From positions 1,817,322-1,881,321 of the forward strand of contig NC_058148.1 of the NCBI RefSeq assembly GCF_011075055.1: a DNA stretch of 64,000 nt, in the 5' to 3' direction. A program made the position numbers and the translations under genes. Below are positions 24,640 through 37,532 of this stretch, one piece after another. Below the pieces are notes generated by a model. That model was not told where the DNA came from. It saw only the letters and a list, made by a program, of their open reading frames with translations, and did not search any database. The stretch is from Mangifera indica (Eukaryota; Streptophyta; Magnoliopsida; Sapindales; Anacardiaceae). Each line of letters starts with the position of its first letter. Position 1 is the stretch's first letter.

Positions 24640-25551
24640 GAGGAGAATAGACCGAAAGTGATTAAAACATAATGGAATACATTTGGTGCATATTCATCCA
24701 AACATGCAACAAGAAACCAAAGAATCAAAAACTATTTTCACTGTTCATGTGGTATGTGCAGTTTTTCTGTTCTTGTAGTTTAACCAACCAAATCAACTTC
24801 AAATCCAATCGAATTCATTTCATCATAATCATAACACAATCTTTCAAGTAATGGTAGCCCTCAAGATTTAATAGATAAAATAGTCAAAATGCTAATCAAA
24901 TTCAGTGGCAGAAAACATAATTATAGTGCAACTCTCTGCCATAAGCAAAATTAACACACATACACACTCTAATTTGGATTTCTAAATAAACATAAAATGT
25001 AACCAAGGTATAAAGGAAAGTTCCACCAACCTTGGGGTCTTCCACCATCAATCTTCCACCAAGAATGATTGGATAAAGGAAATGAGATAAAAACTAACAA
25101 TGCTTTCTTCAAATTTTCTTTCAAAATGCCAACCAACTAATTACAAATGAAGATCCACCCCTTTATATAGGAGGCATGGATGACAATGATACACTTTGTC
25201 AACAAAATTGATTAAAAATCAATTAAACTCCTTAATGTATGCTAAGCCATCCATCATAAACTAAGCCCATAACTCATTAATTTACTAGAAAACAAAAGTG
25301 GCTAGTTTTTTCACTAAATCTAGGAAATATGTCTCCTATCTTTGCAACTAAGTTTCCATCTAGTTCTAAGCCAACTAAATACAAAAGTTTGAGTTAAAAT
25401 GGGCTTCAAAGAGAGTCTTGGAAGGATTGGGCTTGGAAAGGCACCATGTGAAGCTTATTTTAGGCCAAAAGAGCAAACTACTCAAGGGGTTTTTGAGCCC
25501 AACTAATGAGGTTATGCCCAAAAGTAAAGTTTGGCCAAAATTTAAGGTGTA
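24640..25551 (-). repeat. Fragment of an older gypsy-type LTR, minus orientation
   Basis: Read on the minus strand, it has a TATA-box-like CCTATATAAAGGGG (25157-25170) followed downstream by TGGCAGAGAGTTG, TTTTCTGCCACTGAAT and a segment resembling the 192-bp repeat unit of the G1 LTR (TTTGCCACTGATTT..., ...GCTTGTTGGAAAG). This makes it a distant gypsy LTR, cut on its right side by the G1 insertion at 25552. The left limit is not defined. Confidence 0.5.
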
Positions 25552-25620
25552 TGTAATACCCTCAGGTATGTTCCAGGGGTATTTATGTCTTTTGACCATG
25601 TTTTGAGATATTTCCCATTT

Positions 25621-25730
<110 letters not shown>

Positions 25731-26288
25731 CAAAAAAAAAAAGAAAAAAGAAAAAGAAAGAGATAAAGATGTATATAAAGAGAAAGAAAGAAGACAAAAC
25801 AAAAGAAACTTTAAGACTTTTCCATCATCTTTCCGTCCATTCCAGCAACCACCATTCTCCATGCTAATTGCTTTTGTTTTGTGAAGATAAAGGAAGAACT
25901 TGAAGGGGTTTTGGAAGGCAAAATAAGAAAAAGAAACAAAGAAGCACTTTGGAAGCTTTGGTAACCAAAAGATCTCCTTCCTTTCCCTTTACCTATGATT
26001 ATATATATTTGATACATGTTATATGAATATGTTAGTGTGTTTTGGTATTAATTTAAGGTAATTTTAGTGATAAAGGAAGCAAGACAAGGAAGGGGAAGCC
26101 AACTTGCAAAAATTAGCTTGAAACAAGGTAAGGGGTGTCATCTTTGATATGTTGTATGTTTTAGGTTTTTGGTTCCTTGGATCTATGTTATAAATGATGA
26201 TTTTGAAGTTGAGGAATGTTGTTTTGCCATTTGAGATATTTATGTGTGTGATTTTGTTGTTGGCAGAGAGTTGATTAATATTTACAAT

Positions 26289-26864
26289 TTTGCCACTGAT
26301 TTCATTCCACGTTTTGACTGTCTTATCTGATGAATCATGGGTGCTATTATAGCTTGTTGGAAAGCTCTTTGAATCCTCTTTTCAATGATATATAGCTTGT
26401 ATGAATTAGATACTGTTTGGACTGTTAAATTGCTTGAACAAAAAAACACTATCTTACCAAATAAACAGTGAAGGCAGTTTTTTGCCATTGATTTCATCCC
26501 ACGTTTTGGTTGTCTTATCTGATGAATCATAAGCGCTATTATAGCTTGTTGGAAAGCTCTTTGAATCCTCTTTCCAATTCTATATAGCTTGTATGAATTA
26601 GAGATCATTTGGACTGTTAAATATTATATAAACCAAAAGGACTGCTTTACTAAATAAACAGTGAAGACAATTTTTGCCACTGATTTTATCTCACGTTTTG
26701 GGTGTCTTATCTAATGAATTATGAGTGCTATTATAGCTTTTTGGAAAGATCTTTGAATCCTTTTTTCAAAGATATATATTTTATATGAATTAGAGACTGT
26801 TTGAACTGTTAAATTATATGAAAAAAAAGGCTACCCTATCAAATGAACAATTCTGTAAACAGTG
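26289..26864. repeat. 192-bp tandem repeat, 3 copies, in the G1 left LTR
   Basis: Units start at TTTGCCACTG (26289), TTTGCCATTG (26481) and TTTGCCAC (26673). Each carries the GATGAATCAT...GCTATTATAGCTTGTTGG block and ends near a TAAACAGTGAAG motif. The same three units are in the right LTR (about 33434, 33629, 33822), so they predate the insertion. Confidence 0.9.
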
Positions 26865-27110
26865 TTTCATAGTTTTTGGGAAAGAAAGAAAAGGTGAAAA
26901 AAGGATAGGAAGAAAGAAAGAAAGGAAAGGAAAGGAAAGAAAGGAGAGATAAAGAAAAGCAAGAAAAGGAATTTGGGGCTTAAGATTTAGGGGTCGTCCC
27001 AAGAGTATGGTTTAGTGAGTTATGAATAGATTTATATGGAAGCAAGATTAGTAAGATATAAGACACATATGCATGCTATGAACTATGAGGGGGCACTTTA
27101 CACTACACTG

Positions 27111-27205
27111 CCTACAGTAGGGCACGTTCGCAGTAGGATACTTCTGTAGTAGGACATAGACCCTTAGTAGGGTCCACTCGTAGTAAAGCATGCTCGTAGT
27201 AGAGC
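27111..27205. repeat. Short tandem array (about 16-bp unit, TAGTAGGRCAYRYTCG)
   Basis: Six or so units such as CAGTAGGGCACGTTCG, CAGTAGGATACTTCTG and TAGTAAAGCATGCTCG. The right LTR has the same array (34231-34242 continuing at 43715-43805), interrupted by element C. A related array is in the solo LTR near 62325-62375. Confidence 0.8.
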
Positions 27206-27864
27206 TCAATTCAGATTCAAAATGGTGTAGTAAGAGAAAGGAAGAGAGCTCGAGTTTAGAAAGGTGCCAAATCCCTATAGTCAGCTTCCAGAAAGTATCA
27301 AATAGACATCAGATGGGACAAAGTATGACCCAAATAGTAAAGAATGAACCAGATTATCCCTTCAATTTCTTATGGAGGTTATGATGTGGGGATGAGTCCC
27401 GAGAGGGAGTTAGAACAGGAAATGAGATAGTTTACTTAATTCTTTCCCCTTATTGAGTGTTCTTATCTCTCACTTCCTTTTCTTTCATGATTGTAGGTAC
27501 AGATGATCGTGGTAGCTACGAGGCAGGGTCAGATCAGTGAAGATAGATCCGACTAGAGTAGGTTATCTCTGGTTTATATACATGCATACAATCATATGTT
27601 CTAGTTGACTTTTGACCTTTTTAAGATAATTGTACAGTTGTATAGGATTACTCCATGTTTTCATATGCTTCCAGATGAGTTTTTATATGAGTATATACAT
27701 CTTTTGTTCGCTTCCAAATTTTTAATTTTTTTAGAATAATTTCTAAACACTTTTAGTGATGCACTCATTTTAAAGTATTTCAAAAAAAACATAGACGCTC
27801 TGGATATTAATTCGTAATATTTCTTTTTTGGTAGGTAGTACTTTTTAGGGAGGGATGTTATAGT

Positions 27865-27876
27865 TGGTATCAGAGC
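27865..27876 (+). promoter_or_regulatory. Primer-binding site (tRNA-iMet) of G1
   Basis: TGGTATCAGAGC two bases after the LTR end. Confidence 0.95.
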
Positions 27877-28051
27877 CTGATTTTGGGAACCCAAAAGATG
27901 TTTTCTAAAACAAAATGGAGTAATCCAAAGTAACACAGAGATGGAATACCTTCCAGCCACGCTAACCACCCTCGCAGCCGATCACTTTAAGTTAAGTTTT
28001 CACTTATACCTACTGAGTTTTATGGGACTAATGTGTTCATTTTCAGGACCT

Positions 28052-29212
28052 ATGAGTCGAACACCAGTAGATCCCTCTCAGAGGAGCCAAAGTGAAGGAG
28101 CAGTTCCCCAGGTACCCTAGGGGGCACTCAGCACACATGATACGTGAGAGATTTTCAGAGAGATGATGAGAGAGTATAGGGGTGCTCTTACGTAGGGAAG
28201 TGAGATGGCGTATACGCCTCCAACCCAGGGACATGATATGAGGGAAGTTACTTCAGCATCTACAGCAGCCCTAGTGAGGACTCAGTTGCATCCTATTTTC
28301 AACCTCCCTAGTATGCATCAGCCTTAAAAATTTGATGGTGCAAAGGACCCAATAGTAGTTGAAGAGTGGTTAGAATCAGTAGAGAGTGCAATGGCCCTGT
28401 TTGACCTGACCGACCAAGAGAGAGTGAGATATGCCACATATCTTTTCAAGTCAGGGGAAAGAACATGATGGAACTTAGTCAATGAGACGGTCAATGTCTC
28501 AAAGATGACATGGTCCGAGTTCAAGCGTCGATTTGAAGCAGAGTACAGGGGCGTCGATGTTACTTGTATTAGGGCCAAAAAGTTTATTAATCTAGTACAG
28601 GGGATAGATTCAGTAAAAGAATATTCCATGAAGTTCAATTAGTTATCCTAGTATACCCCCGAGATAGCTAGCACAGAAATGGGGCGTATACAAAAGTTCA
28701 TGTACGGGTTAGATCCAAAGATAGCCCGAGATGTTATGATAGGAGCGCAGCCACCTAGGACTAATGTAGAGGCCCTCGATAGAGCTTTGAGGGCAGAGGT
28801 TTTTGTGATGAGGAGGTTTGGTCAAATCACAGGGTAAAAAGTTACACCCTTTACTGCCATACCAGTTCCTCTGATGAGTAGTGGTTCAGTTTCAGTACAG
28901 AGAAGCCCTCCTCTAGATTGAGACAGGAAGGGTAAACGAACTCTCTAGTTCAGAGGCATGAAAAAGAACTAGAAGAGTGGAAAGAAACAAAGAGTACCTG
29001 AGATACCAGCTTACCAGAAATATGGGAAACAACATAGAGGAGAGTGTTTGACAGGTCAGATAGTTTATTTCAGATGTCGTCAGCCTGGACATATTGCTTA
29101 TTTTTGTATAACTGCCCCAGTGAGAGTAGAGCAACAGTAGCCTATAGGAGGGGCTACAACCAGAGTTTATACAATCACCCAAGGGCCAGCAGAAGCTAAC
29201 CCATTAGCTGTC
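28052..29212 (+). pseudogene. Gypsy Gag of G1, with in-frame stops
   Basis: Probable start ATG 28052 (MSRTPVDPSQRSQSEGA). One frame can be read through to protease, interrupted by stops at codons that look like former Gln or Trp. Capsid-type segment: KFDGAKDPIVVEEWLESVE, ATYLFKSGE, WSEFKRRFEAEY, KFMYGLDPKIARDVM. The zinc knuckle at about 29066-29107 reads YFRCRQPGHIAYFC, where the first Cys of CX2C has become Tyr. The protein would package element RNA. The frame is the same as that of the protease ORF that follows. Confidence 0.88.
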
Positions 29213-29824
29213 ATGGGTCAGATTCTATATCTTGATACTCTTATTTATGTTTTAGTTTATTGTGGGGCTATTTATTGTTTTATAGCCAAGAGTGTGCTTG
29301 AGAGGTTAAAGTTGCAACCCGTCAAAATGGCTCAGAGGATTATGATCGAGTTGCTTGATGGGAGGTCAGTTATTAGTGAAATGATGCTACTAGGACAAAG
29401 TATTATGATTCAAGGTCGACAGTTACTGGTGGACCTGATTGTGTTCGAAATGTTAGATTTTGACATGATTTTAGGGATGGACTTTTTAGGGAGATACGGA
29501 GCTGAGATTGATTGTAAAAAGAAGAAAGTGAGATTTAACTTGGACTCTGGGGATCAATTCGAGTTCAGTGAGGGTCATATCCGGAGTATGATGATCAGTA
29601 TGTTGAAAGCTAGTAAAATGTTGAAAAAATTATGTACAAGATATTTGGCTCTTGTAGTGAGCAAGGTTGAGTCAGACCCAACTATTGATGAGACACCAGT
29701 GGTACAGGAGTTTTCAGATATGTTTTCGAGTGAGTTATCAGGATTAGCTCCTGAACGAGAGGTTGAGTTTAGTATAGAGTTGGCACTGGCACAACACCTA
29801 TTTCGAGAGCACCTTATCGAATGA
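29213..29824 (+). pseudogene. Gypsy protease region of G1
   Basis: A 203-codon open stretch. The aspartic protease site expected as VLVDCGATHCFI reads VLVYCGAIYCFI, so the catalytic Asp is Tyr. The second half contains DFDMILGMDFLGRYGAEIDC, the usual end of the gypsy protease, and the linker EFSDMFSSELSGLAPEREVEF before RT. A 1-bp deletion near 29790 (gcaCTGGCACAACA) throws the frame off; the polyprotein continues in another frame from about 29797. Confidence 0.9.
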
Positions 29825-31060
29825 CCCTTGCCGAGTTACAAGAATTGAAGAAGCAACTTCAAGAGTTACTAGATCATGGTTTTATCAGACCGAGCCATTC
29901 TCCTTGAGGAGTTCCCATCCTATTTGTGAAAAATAAAGATGGGTCTATAAGGATATGCATTGATTATAAAGAGCTAAATAAAGTCACAGTTAAGAACAAG
30001 TACCCGTTACCCAGGATTGATGATTTATTTGATCAGTTGAAGGGATCTGTGGTCTTCTCCAAGATAGATTTGAGATCTGGTTATCACCAAGTAAGAGTGG
30101 CGGAGAAGGATATACCCAAGACAGCTTTCCAAACGAGGTATGACCACTTTGAGTTTGTAGTGATGTCATTCGAATTGACAAATGCCCCTGCGATATTTAT
30201 GGATTTGATAAACAGGGTATTCCACGACTGTCTGGATAAATTTATTGTAGTATTTATTAATGATATCTTAGTGTATTCTTGTAGTTGAGAAGAGCATGAG
30301 CAGCACTTAAGGTTTACCCTCTAGAGGTTGAGAGGGAAACAATTGTATGTCAAATTCTTGAAATATGAATTTTGGCTAGATAGAGTTACCTTTTTGGGGC
30401 ATGTGATTTCAGTAGAGAGTATATCCGTAGATCCTAGTAAGATTGAGGCAATAGTTGAATGACAGAAACCAAAGACAGTCAAGGAGATTCGTAGTTTCCT
30501 GAGTTTGGCAGGGTATTACCAGAGGTTTATGGAGGGATTTGCCGGATTAGCCAGACCTCTTACAATCCTCACAAAGAAAGGAACGCCATTTCAGTGGTCA
30601 GATGCTTGTGAGGCAAGCTTCTAAGAATTAAAAAGAAGATTGACTACTGCTCCTGTATTAGCACTTCCAGATGAGAGAGTTAAGTACGATTTATACACTA
30701 ATGCCTCACACGGTGGTTTAGGAGCAGTGTTGATGTAACGAGGCAAGGTGATAGCATATGCCTCAAGACAATTGAAAGAATTCGAAACTCGATACCCTAC
30801 TCATGATTTGGAGTTAGTAGTAATAATTTTTGCTTTGAAAATCTGGAGACACTATTTATATGGGGTAAGATGTAATACTTATACTGATCATAAGAGCCTC
30901 AGATATTTCTTCACTCAAAAAGAGTTAAATATGAGACAGAGGTAATGGCTCAAGTTAGTAAAAGACTATGACTGTGATATTAAGTACCATCCAGGCAAGG
31001 CTAATGTGGTTGCAGATGCCCTCAGTAGAAATGTGATGATATCACAACTGACAGTCTAGA
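29797..31060 (+). pseudogene. Gypsy reverse transcriptase and RNase H of G1
   Basis: One frame with scattered stops. RT motifs: [65 protein letters not shown], then FINDILVYS where FIDDILVYS is expected, so one catalytic Asp is Asn. A stop replaces Trp in SP*GVPILF (about 29907). The connection domain ([28 protein letters not shown]) leads to RNase [54 protein letters not shown], ending with YHPGKANVVADALSRN. Dead by stops and by the active-site change. Confidence 0.9.
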
Positions 31061-32568
31061 GAGAAATTTAGAGAGATATAGACCAAGAGTAGCTTGAGCT
31101 TGTGATTGGAGCCCTCGCCAGATTAGAGATTCAGTCTACTCTCATAGATGAGATTCGAGAGGCTCAGACAAGAGATGAATGGTGTTAACAGAAAATCCAG
31201 AAAGTGTAAGAGAGTCTCGAGACAAATTTTCAAGTATCGAATGGAATTCTCAAATTCAAAGATCGAGTATATGTTCCCCAAATAACTAAATTGAGACAAA
31301 GAATTCTGACAGAGGCTCATAGTTCTCTTTACACAGCCCATCCTAGGGGTGTAAAAATGTATCAGGATTTAAAAAGACATTTTTGGTGGTCGAGCATGAA
31401 AAGGGATATAGGTGAGTCTGTTACTAGATGTCTCACCTGTTAAGCCGAACACCAAAGACCTTCAGGGTTACTTTAGCCTCTGTCTATTCCAGAATGGAAA
31501 TAGGAGCATATCTCCATGGACTTCATTAGTAGACTCCCTAGAGTTCAGAATGGATGTAATGTTATCTAAGTGATTGTTGATAGATTAACCAAGTCAGCTC
31601 ATTTCCTACCCATCAAAGATACTACTACCACAGATTAGCTAGGGAGATTATATGTTAGGGAGATTATTAGATTACATGGGGTACCTAAGACCATAGTATC
31701 TGATCGTGATACGAGATTTGTATCAGCTTTCTAGAAGAGTCTCTAAAGATCCTTGGGTACTAATTTAGCATTTAGTACAACCTATCATCCTTAGACAGAT
31801 AGTCAGACGGAGAGGGTTAATCAGATTTTGGAAGACATGTTGAGAGCTTGTTGTCTGGATCATAAAGCTACGTGGGTAGAAATGTTACCCTTGGTGGATT
31901 TTGCTTACAATAATAGCTACCAGACGACTATTCAGATGACACCTTATGAGGCATTATATGGTAGGAGGTGTCGTTCTCCTCTTCACTAGGATGCGTTAAG
32001 AAAGAGAGATGTGTTATTCTGATCCCTTGGGCCCGAGTTGACCTAGAAAATGATTGATGATGTTCAGCTGATCAGGCAGAGAATAAAACAGGCCCAGGAT
32101 CGACAGAAAAGTTATGCAGACCATCGACGCCGAGACTTGGAATTCAATGTAGGTGAATTTGTATTTGTAAAGGTTTCTCCATTCAAGCATTTGATGAGAT
32201 TTGGAAAGAAAGGAAAACTAGCTCCCAGATTTATTGGTCCATATGAGATAATTGAAAGAGTTAGTAAAGTGGCTTACAGATTGGCCTTACCAGCGAGTAT
32301 GGACTGGATTCATAATGTATTTAATGTCTCATCTTTGAGGAAATGCCTTGGTGATCATTCCCAGGTCGTGAATATATATGATATTAAGTTATTAGAATAC
32401 CATAGTTATGAAGAAAGACCGATTCAGATACTTGACAAGAGAATTAAACAACGAAGGAATCGACAGATTCCTCTAGTAAAGGTCCTATAGAGAAACCAGA
32501 AGGTAGAGGAGGCCACTTGGGAAATGGAGCAAACCATGAAGGAGAAGTATCCAGAGTTGTTTTTATGA
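31061..32568 (+). pseudogene. Gypsy integrase with C-terminal chromodomain of G1
   Basis: Same frame as RT. Zinc-binding region (HSSLYTAHPRGVKMY, FWW, CLTC), DDE core with the three acids still present (MDFI, SDRDTRF, QTERVNQ) but stops at former Trp or Gln codons (SAF*KSL, TYHP*TDSQ, SPLH*DAL). Then comes the GPY/F module (KLAPRFIGPYEIIERV). The last about 50 residues fit a chromodomain: ERPIQILDKRIKQRRNRQIP, KVEEATWEMEQTMKEKYPEL, with the first conserved Trp codon now TAG (about 32488). Chromodomains guide integration to marked chromatin. Stop at 32566-32568. Confidence 0.9.
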
Positions 32569-32590
32569 ATTCCAAAGACAGAATTCTTGT

Positions 32591-32604
32591 AAAGGGGGAA
32601 GAGT
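32591..32604 (+). promoter_or_regulatory. Polypurine tract of G1
   Basis: AAAGGGGGAAGAGT directly before the right LTR start TGTAATACTCTC at 32605. Confidence 0.9.
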
Positions 32605-32704
32605 TGTAATACTCTCAGGTATGTTCTAGGGGCATTTATGTCTTTTGACCCTATTTTGAGATATTTCCCATTTTAAATATATATAAATAAATTCACATGT
32701 ATGT

Positions 32705-32757
<53 letters not shown>

Positions 32758-32799
32758 ATATATATATATTATATTATATATATATATATATATTTATTT

Positions 32800-32837
<38 letters not shown>

Positions 32838-34242
32838 TTATATATGTATAAATAAATATATATATATATATATAGAAATACAAAAAAAAAAAAAAAAAGA
32901 GAAAGAGATAAAGATGTATATAAAGAGAAAGAAAGAAGACAAAACAAAAGAAACTTTAAGACTTTTCCGTCATCGTTCTGTCCATTCCAGCAACCACCAT
33001 TCTCCATGCTAATTGCTTTTGTTTTGTGAAGATAAAGGAAGAACTTGAAGGGGTTTTGGAAGGCAAAATAAGAAAAGGAAACAAAGAAGCACTTTGGAAG
33101 CTTTAGTAACCAAAAGATCTCCTTCCTTTCCCTTTACCTATGATTATATATATTTGATACATGTTATATGAATATGCTAGTGTGTTTTGGTATTGATTTA
33201 AGGTAATTTTAGTGATAAAGGAAGCAAGACAAGCAAGGGGAAGCCAACTTGCAAAAATTGGCTTGAAACAAGGTAAGGGGTGTCATCCTTGATATGTTGC
33301 ATGTTTTAGGCTTTTGGTTCCTTGGATCTATGTTATAAATAATGATTTTGAAGTTGAGGAATGTTGTTTTTCCATTTGGGATATCTATGTGTGTGATTTT
33401 GTTATTGGCAGAGAGTTGGTTAATATTTATAGTTTTACCACTGATTTCATTCAACGTTTTGGTTGCCTTATCTGATGAATCATGGGTGTTATTATAGCTT
33501 GTTGGAAAGCTCTTTGAATCCTCTTTTCAATGATATATAACTTGTATGAATTAGAGACTGTTTGGACTATTAAATTGCTTGAACAAAAAAAAAAAAATTA
33601 TCTTACCAAATAAATAGTTAAGGCAGTTTTTTGCCATTGACTTCATCCCACGTTCTGGTTGTCTTATCTAATGAATCATAAATGCTATTATAGCTTGTTG
33701 AAAATCTCTTTAAATCCTATTTCCAATTATATATAGCTTGTATGAATTAGAGATCATTTGGACTGTTAAATATTGTACGAACCAAAAGGACTGCTTTACT
33801 AAATAAACAGTGAAGACAGTTTTTGCCACTGAATTTATCTCACGTTTTGGCGGTCTTATCTAATGAATTATGAGTGTTATTATAGCTTGTTGGAAAGCTC
33901 TTTGAATCCTTTTTTCAACAATATGTAGTTTATATGAATTAGAGACTGTTTGTGTTGTTAAAATGTATGAAAAAGAAGACTGCCTTATCAAATGAACAGT
34001 TCTGTGAACAATATTTCACAATTTTTGGGAAAGAAAGAAAGAAAGGAAAGGAAATAAAAGAAATGAGAGATAAAGAAAAGCAAGAAAAGGAATTTGGGGC
34101 TTAAGATTTACGGGTCGTCCCAAGTTTATGGTCTGGTGAGTTATGAATAGATTTATATGGAAGCAAGATTAGTAAGATATAAGGCACGCATACATGCTAT
34201 GAACTATGAGGGGACACTTTACACTGCACCGCCCGTAGTAGG
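32605..34242 (+). repeat. Right LTR of G1, first part
   Basis: Matches 25552 onward, including the AT tract and the three 192-bp units. It stops at GTAGG (34238-34242) where element C is inserted. It resumes at 43720. Confidence 0.93.
34238..34242. repeat. Target-site duplication of element C, left copy (GTAGG)
   Basis: Repeated exactly at 43715-43719. Confidence 0.95.
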
Positions 34243-35868
34243 TGTTAGAATATGCCCAAAAAACCAATCGCTTTAATTGGTTTTAAGGGTTGTATATCTT
34301 GTATATACATTATTAATAAAAGAAAAGTTCTGTCATACTTCACATGTTTTCTATGTCACTTTTATATCTATGTTATAGTTGTACATTACATCCATATTAA
34401 CTACATGCATACAACATGTGAGAGGTCCCGATGAGTTTTAATAAACGTCATCAAATCGTTCCTTCTATAGGCAATCTATTTGGGCAATAGTATTGCATAG
34501 TGGGTGTGTGCTATATCACCACAGTATATCAATGGATGATATTAGGCATGGTGAATATACACATGGGTAAATAATGGAACCATTTGATGGTTAGAGAACT
34601 GATCAAAGGTTATTCTATTTATTGTTTATCGAACGTGACCGCTGAACGATGATCACATGGGCATTAATATGTAGTCAATGATACATCGTGAATCATACTA
34701 GTGTATAGATCCTTTGACTTGAGATATCACAGTTGTGCTTCGTTCCGAAACGTATGGTTCATATGGTGTATACCACAAGGCTAATCATGTCTCGTTCAGA
34801 AGCTGTTTTGATCATATGTTGCTTGAGTGAGAGGACAAGTGATGATCATACAAGGATCCGTCAGCTCGACTGCTCTCGAGTTCCCATACGAATATCGAGA
34901 AATATGAAAATCTAAAACACTGGCCAGTGTAGATAAAAGACCACAAGAAAATAGTTTCGATGTGGCACGTTATAATGTATTATTTAATATTCGAAAAGAT
35001 TAAATATTGAATTTTGACACTCCATGAATCCAAGTTTAATCGGGATGTAATGACGGAGGGATTGGACTACATGGTAAGTGTGAGTAAGAAAGGTTCATTT
35101 GATATTATGTGAAGCTTGTATTTCATTGTGATGTAGGGGTCATGGGACATTGCTAGATGATACCACATGATCAGTGGGAGCTTCATTTTGTAGCGGAAAA
35201 TGAAGTATATCGGTTAACGACAGTTTTAGATTATATAATGATATAATGAAACGTATCGTCCGATATGGGGCTCACGGCTACATCACTATGAACCTTGAAG
35301 GTCACACCTATATTTCAAGGAAGAAAATGGTGCTATGAAGTTGAAAATATTTATCCATGGTTGGCTAGCACTTTCCGAGGATAAAAATTATGCTTTTCGA
35401 ATAAGATTCGGAAAAGGGACAAAATTGTCATTTTACACCTTTTAAATTGTTTAGAAAGTTAAAATGATTAATTTTGGGCACAAATGACTTAACATGTGTT
35501 AAATTCTCATTTCTCTTATTTATCAACCAATGAGAATTAAGCATGTGTTTTAACTTGATAATTATCAAGCTTTAATGCAATAAATGTGAGAGAAAATAAA
35601 GAAAAATACACATTTTTCTTTTCTTCTTCTTCTTTGCCGGGAAAAACTTCTCCTTTCTTCCATTTTTCTTCCTTGAATGGTGTAAGTCAAGAGATCACTT
35701 ATTTTAGTGATTCAAGCTTCCAAACTTCAAATCAAATTACAAGGTACAAAGTAGTTTACATGTTTATATATTTTATTTCTTGAAAAACCATGTAAACTTT
35801 TCAATACCATTGTTACATATGATGTGAACATAAATTAAAAATTTTAATTTTCTTGCCAAAATCCTTCA
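34243..35868 (+). repeat. 5' LTR of element C
   Basis: TGTTAGAATATGCCC to AAAATCCTTCA. Near-identical to 42088-43714 with scattered substitutions. Confidence 0.95.
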
Positions 35869-35870
35869 AA

Positions 35871-35882
35871 TGGTATCAGAGC
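35871..35882 (+). promoter_or_regulatory. Primer-binding site (tRNA-iMet) of element C
   Basis: TGGTATCAGAGC two bases after the LTR. Confidence 0.95.
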
Positions 35883-37532
35883 AAGAGTTTGATCCTTGAA
35901 TGACAAGAACATGCCATAATTTTAGGTGTTTGGAAGTGTTAGTGATTAAAACCTAAGCTATAATTTTTGTTATATGTGATTAGTTCAAACCAAGTGTACA
36001 TATGTTATTAAGAATGTCTTAATAGCATTGAAGAAGCTTTAAATTGTTGAAATTGTATTGAATAATTTTTGACATAATTAAAATTAAAAAAAAAAACCCT
36101 AATTTTAGAAATTTGGGTGATTTTTAAATTAATGGTTTACTCATGATTTATACATGATTGTCATGATATACATATGAATTTTAATCTTGACTTTGCATGG
36201 GAATGTGTTTTTTTTAAGAAACTTAGTTTGTGAGACTTGGTGAAGGGCATGAACAAATTGACATAATTTCCATGTGTTTGGTTGATAGAAATGACATTCA
36301 ATGTTGATTGAATTGTTATTAATTCCTTAAACTAGTGCTTGACTTGGTTTGATTGAGAATTGAATTCTTAATAGCTTGGATTGGATAAATTATTTTATGA
36401 GTAACCATATTCATGCTTGAATAATGATTATATGGTGAGATGGATTATGTTTGAGTGATAAATGATTCATATATGTCATGATTTGGTGAAATGCATGACA
36501 CTTGTGAATTTGGCTTATATTAGGCATGTGTTATGTATTTATATTACAATTTGTCATTCTAAAATCTATTCATGTTTAAGTATGAATTGAATCATGGTTA
36601 GTGAGATTTTGGTGTACTTGGTATGTGTTTTGGAAACATTAAGAATTAGGGTTTCATGGTTGGTTTCAAGAAAAATGCAATATAGAATTTTGGTTTAAAT
36701 TACTTTGTTTACTTGTTATGGTTTGATCTTGAAGACACCAAACATTGGATGTGTTTGTATTTTAGCAAACTTGAATAAAAAGCATGAAATATGGTAAATT
36801 ATTTGTTAAGTTTACCAAATTACAAATTTAATTTCTATGTTTGAATGTTTGACTATGATGTTACAAATATTAATATGATGTCTAAAATGTCATGTCATTA
36901 AAGGTAAATATGATAGTATTAATGTGTGACATGTGTATGCTATATATATGAGACATTGTGACATGGTACATATCATGCTTCTAGATGCTTAATATTATGT
37001 ATGCTAGATTGAAATGGACTTAACATATTGGATGTGTTTGTTGTCTTAGATACATAAATAAAAACTCAAGTTTGCTAATCTAAGATTAAATTATAAGATA
37101 TTGGATGTCTTATATGCAAGATCAACCTAATGTACATTTTAGATATGTGATATGCTAAGTTGTATGAAAATATGATTTCTTTTGATTATTGAATAATATA
37201 GTTGATATGTGTTCAATAGCATGCCTAAGTTTTATGTTTTATGTTGTCATGTAATTTATTTATAGCATATAACACATAGTTTTGTGTTTTAGAGAACTAA
37301 AACTTTTAGGCATGAAATATTCTTACAATACCATTTAGGATATTAGAAAAGTTTTCAAATGGCATAAATTGTAAGAATATGGTTTAGTAATATGTTTTGG
37401 GTGACAAATACGTATCCAAAGATATATACTAGACTACCCAAGATATAAAATGACTCTTATTAATAATAATAATAAAATCTTCCCTAAATTTTCAATATCA
37501 AATTCGAGCCTTCCATTGTGGGTTGATTAGGG

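Noticed and set aside
32701..33012. 103-codon ORF with Tyr-Ile repeats
   Set aside because: Same AT tract in the other LTR of G1. No protein features.
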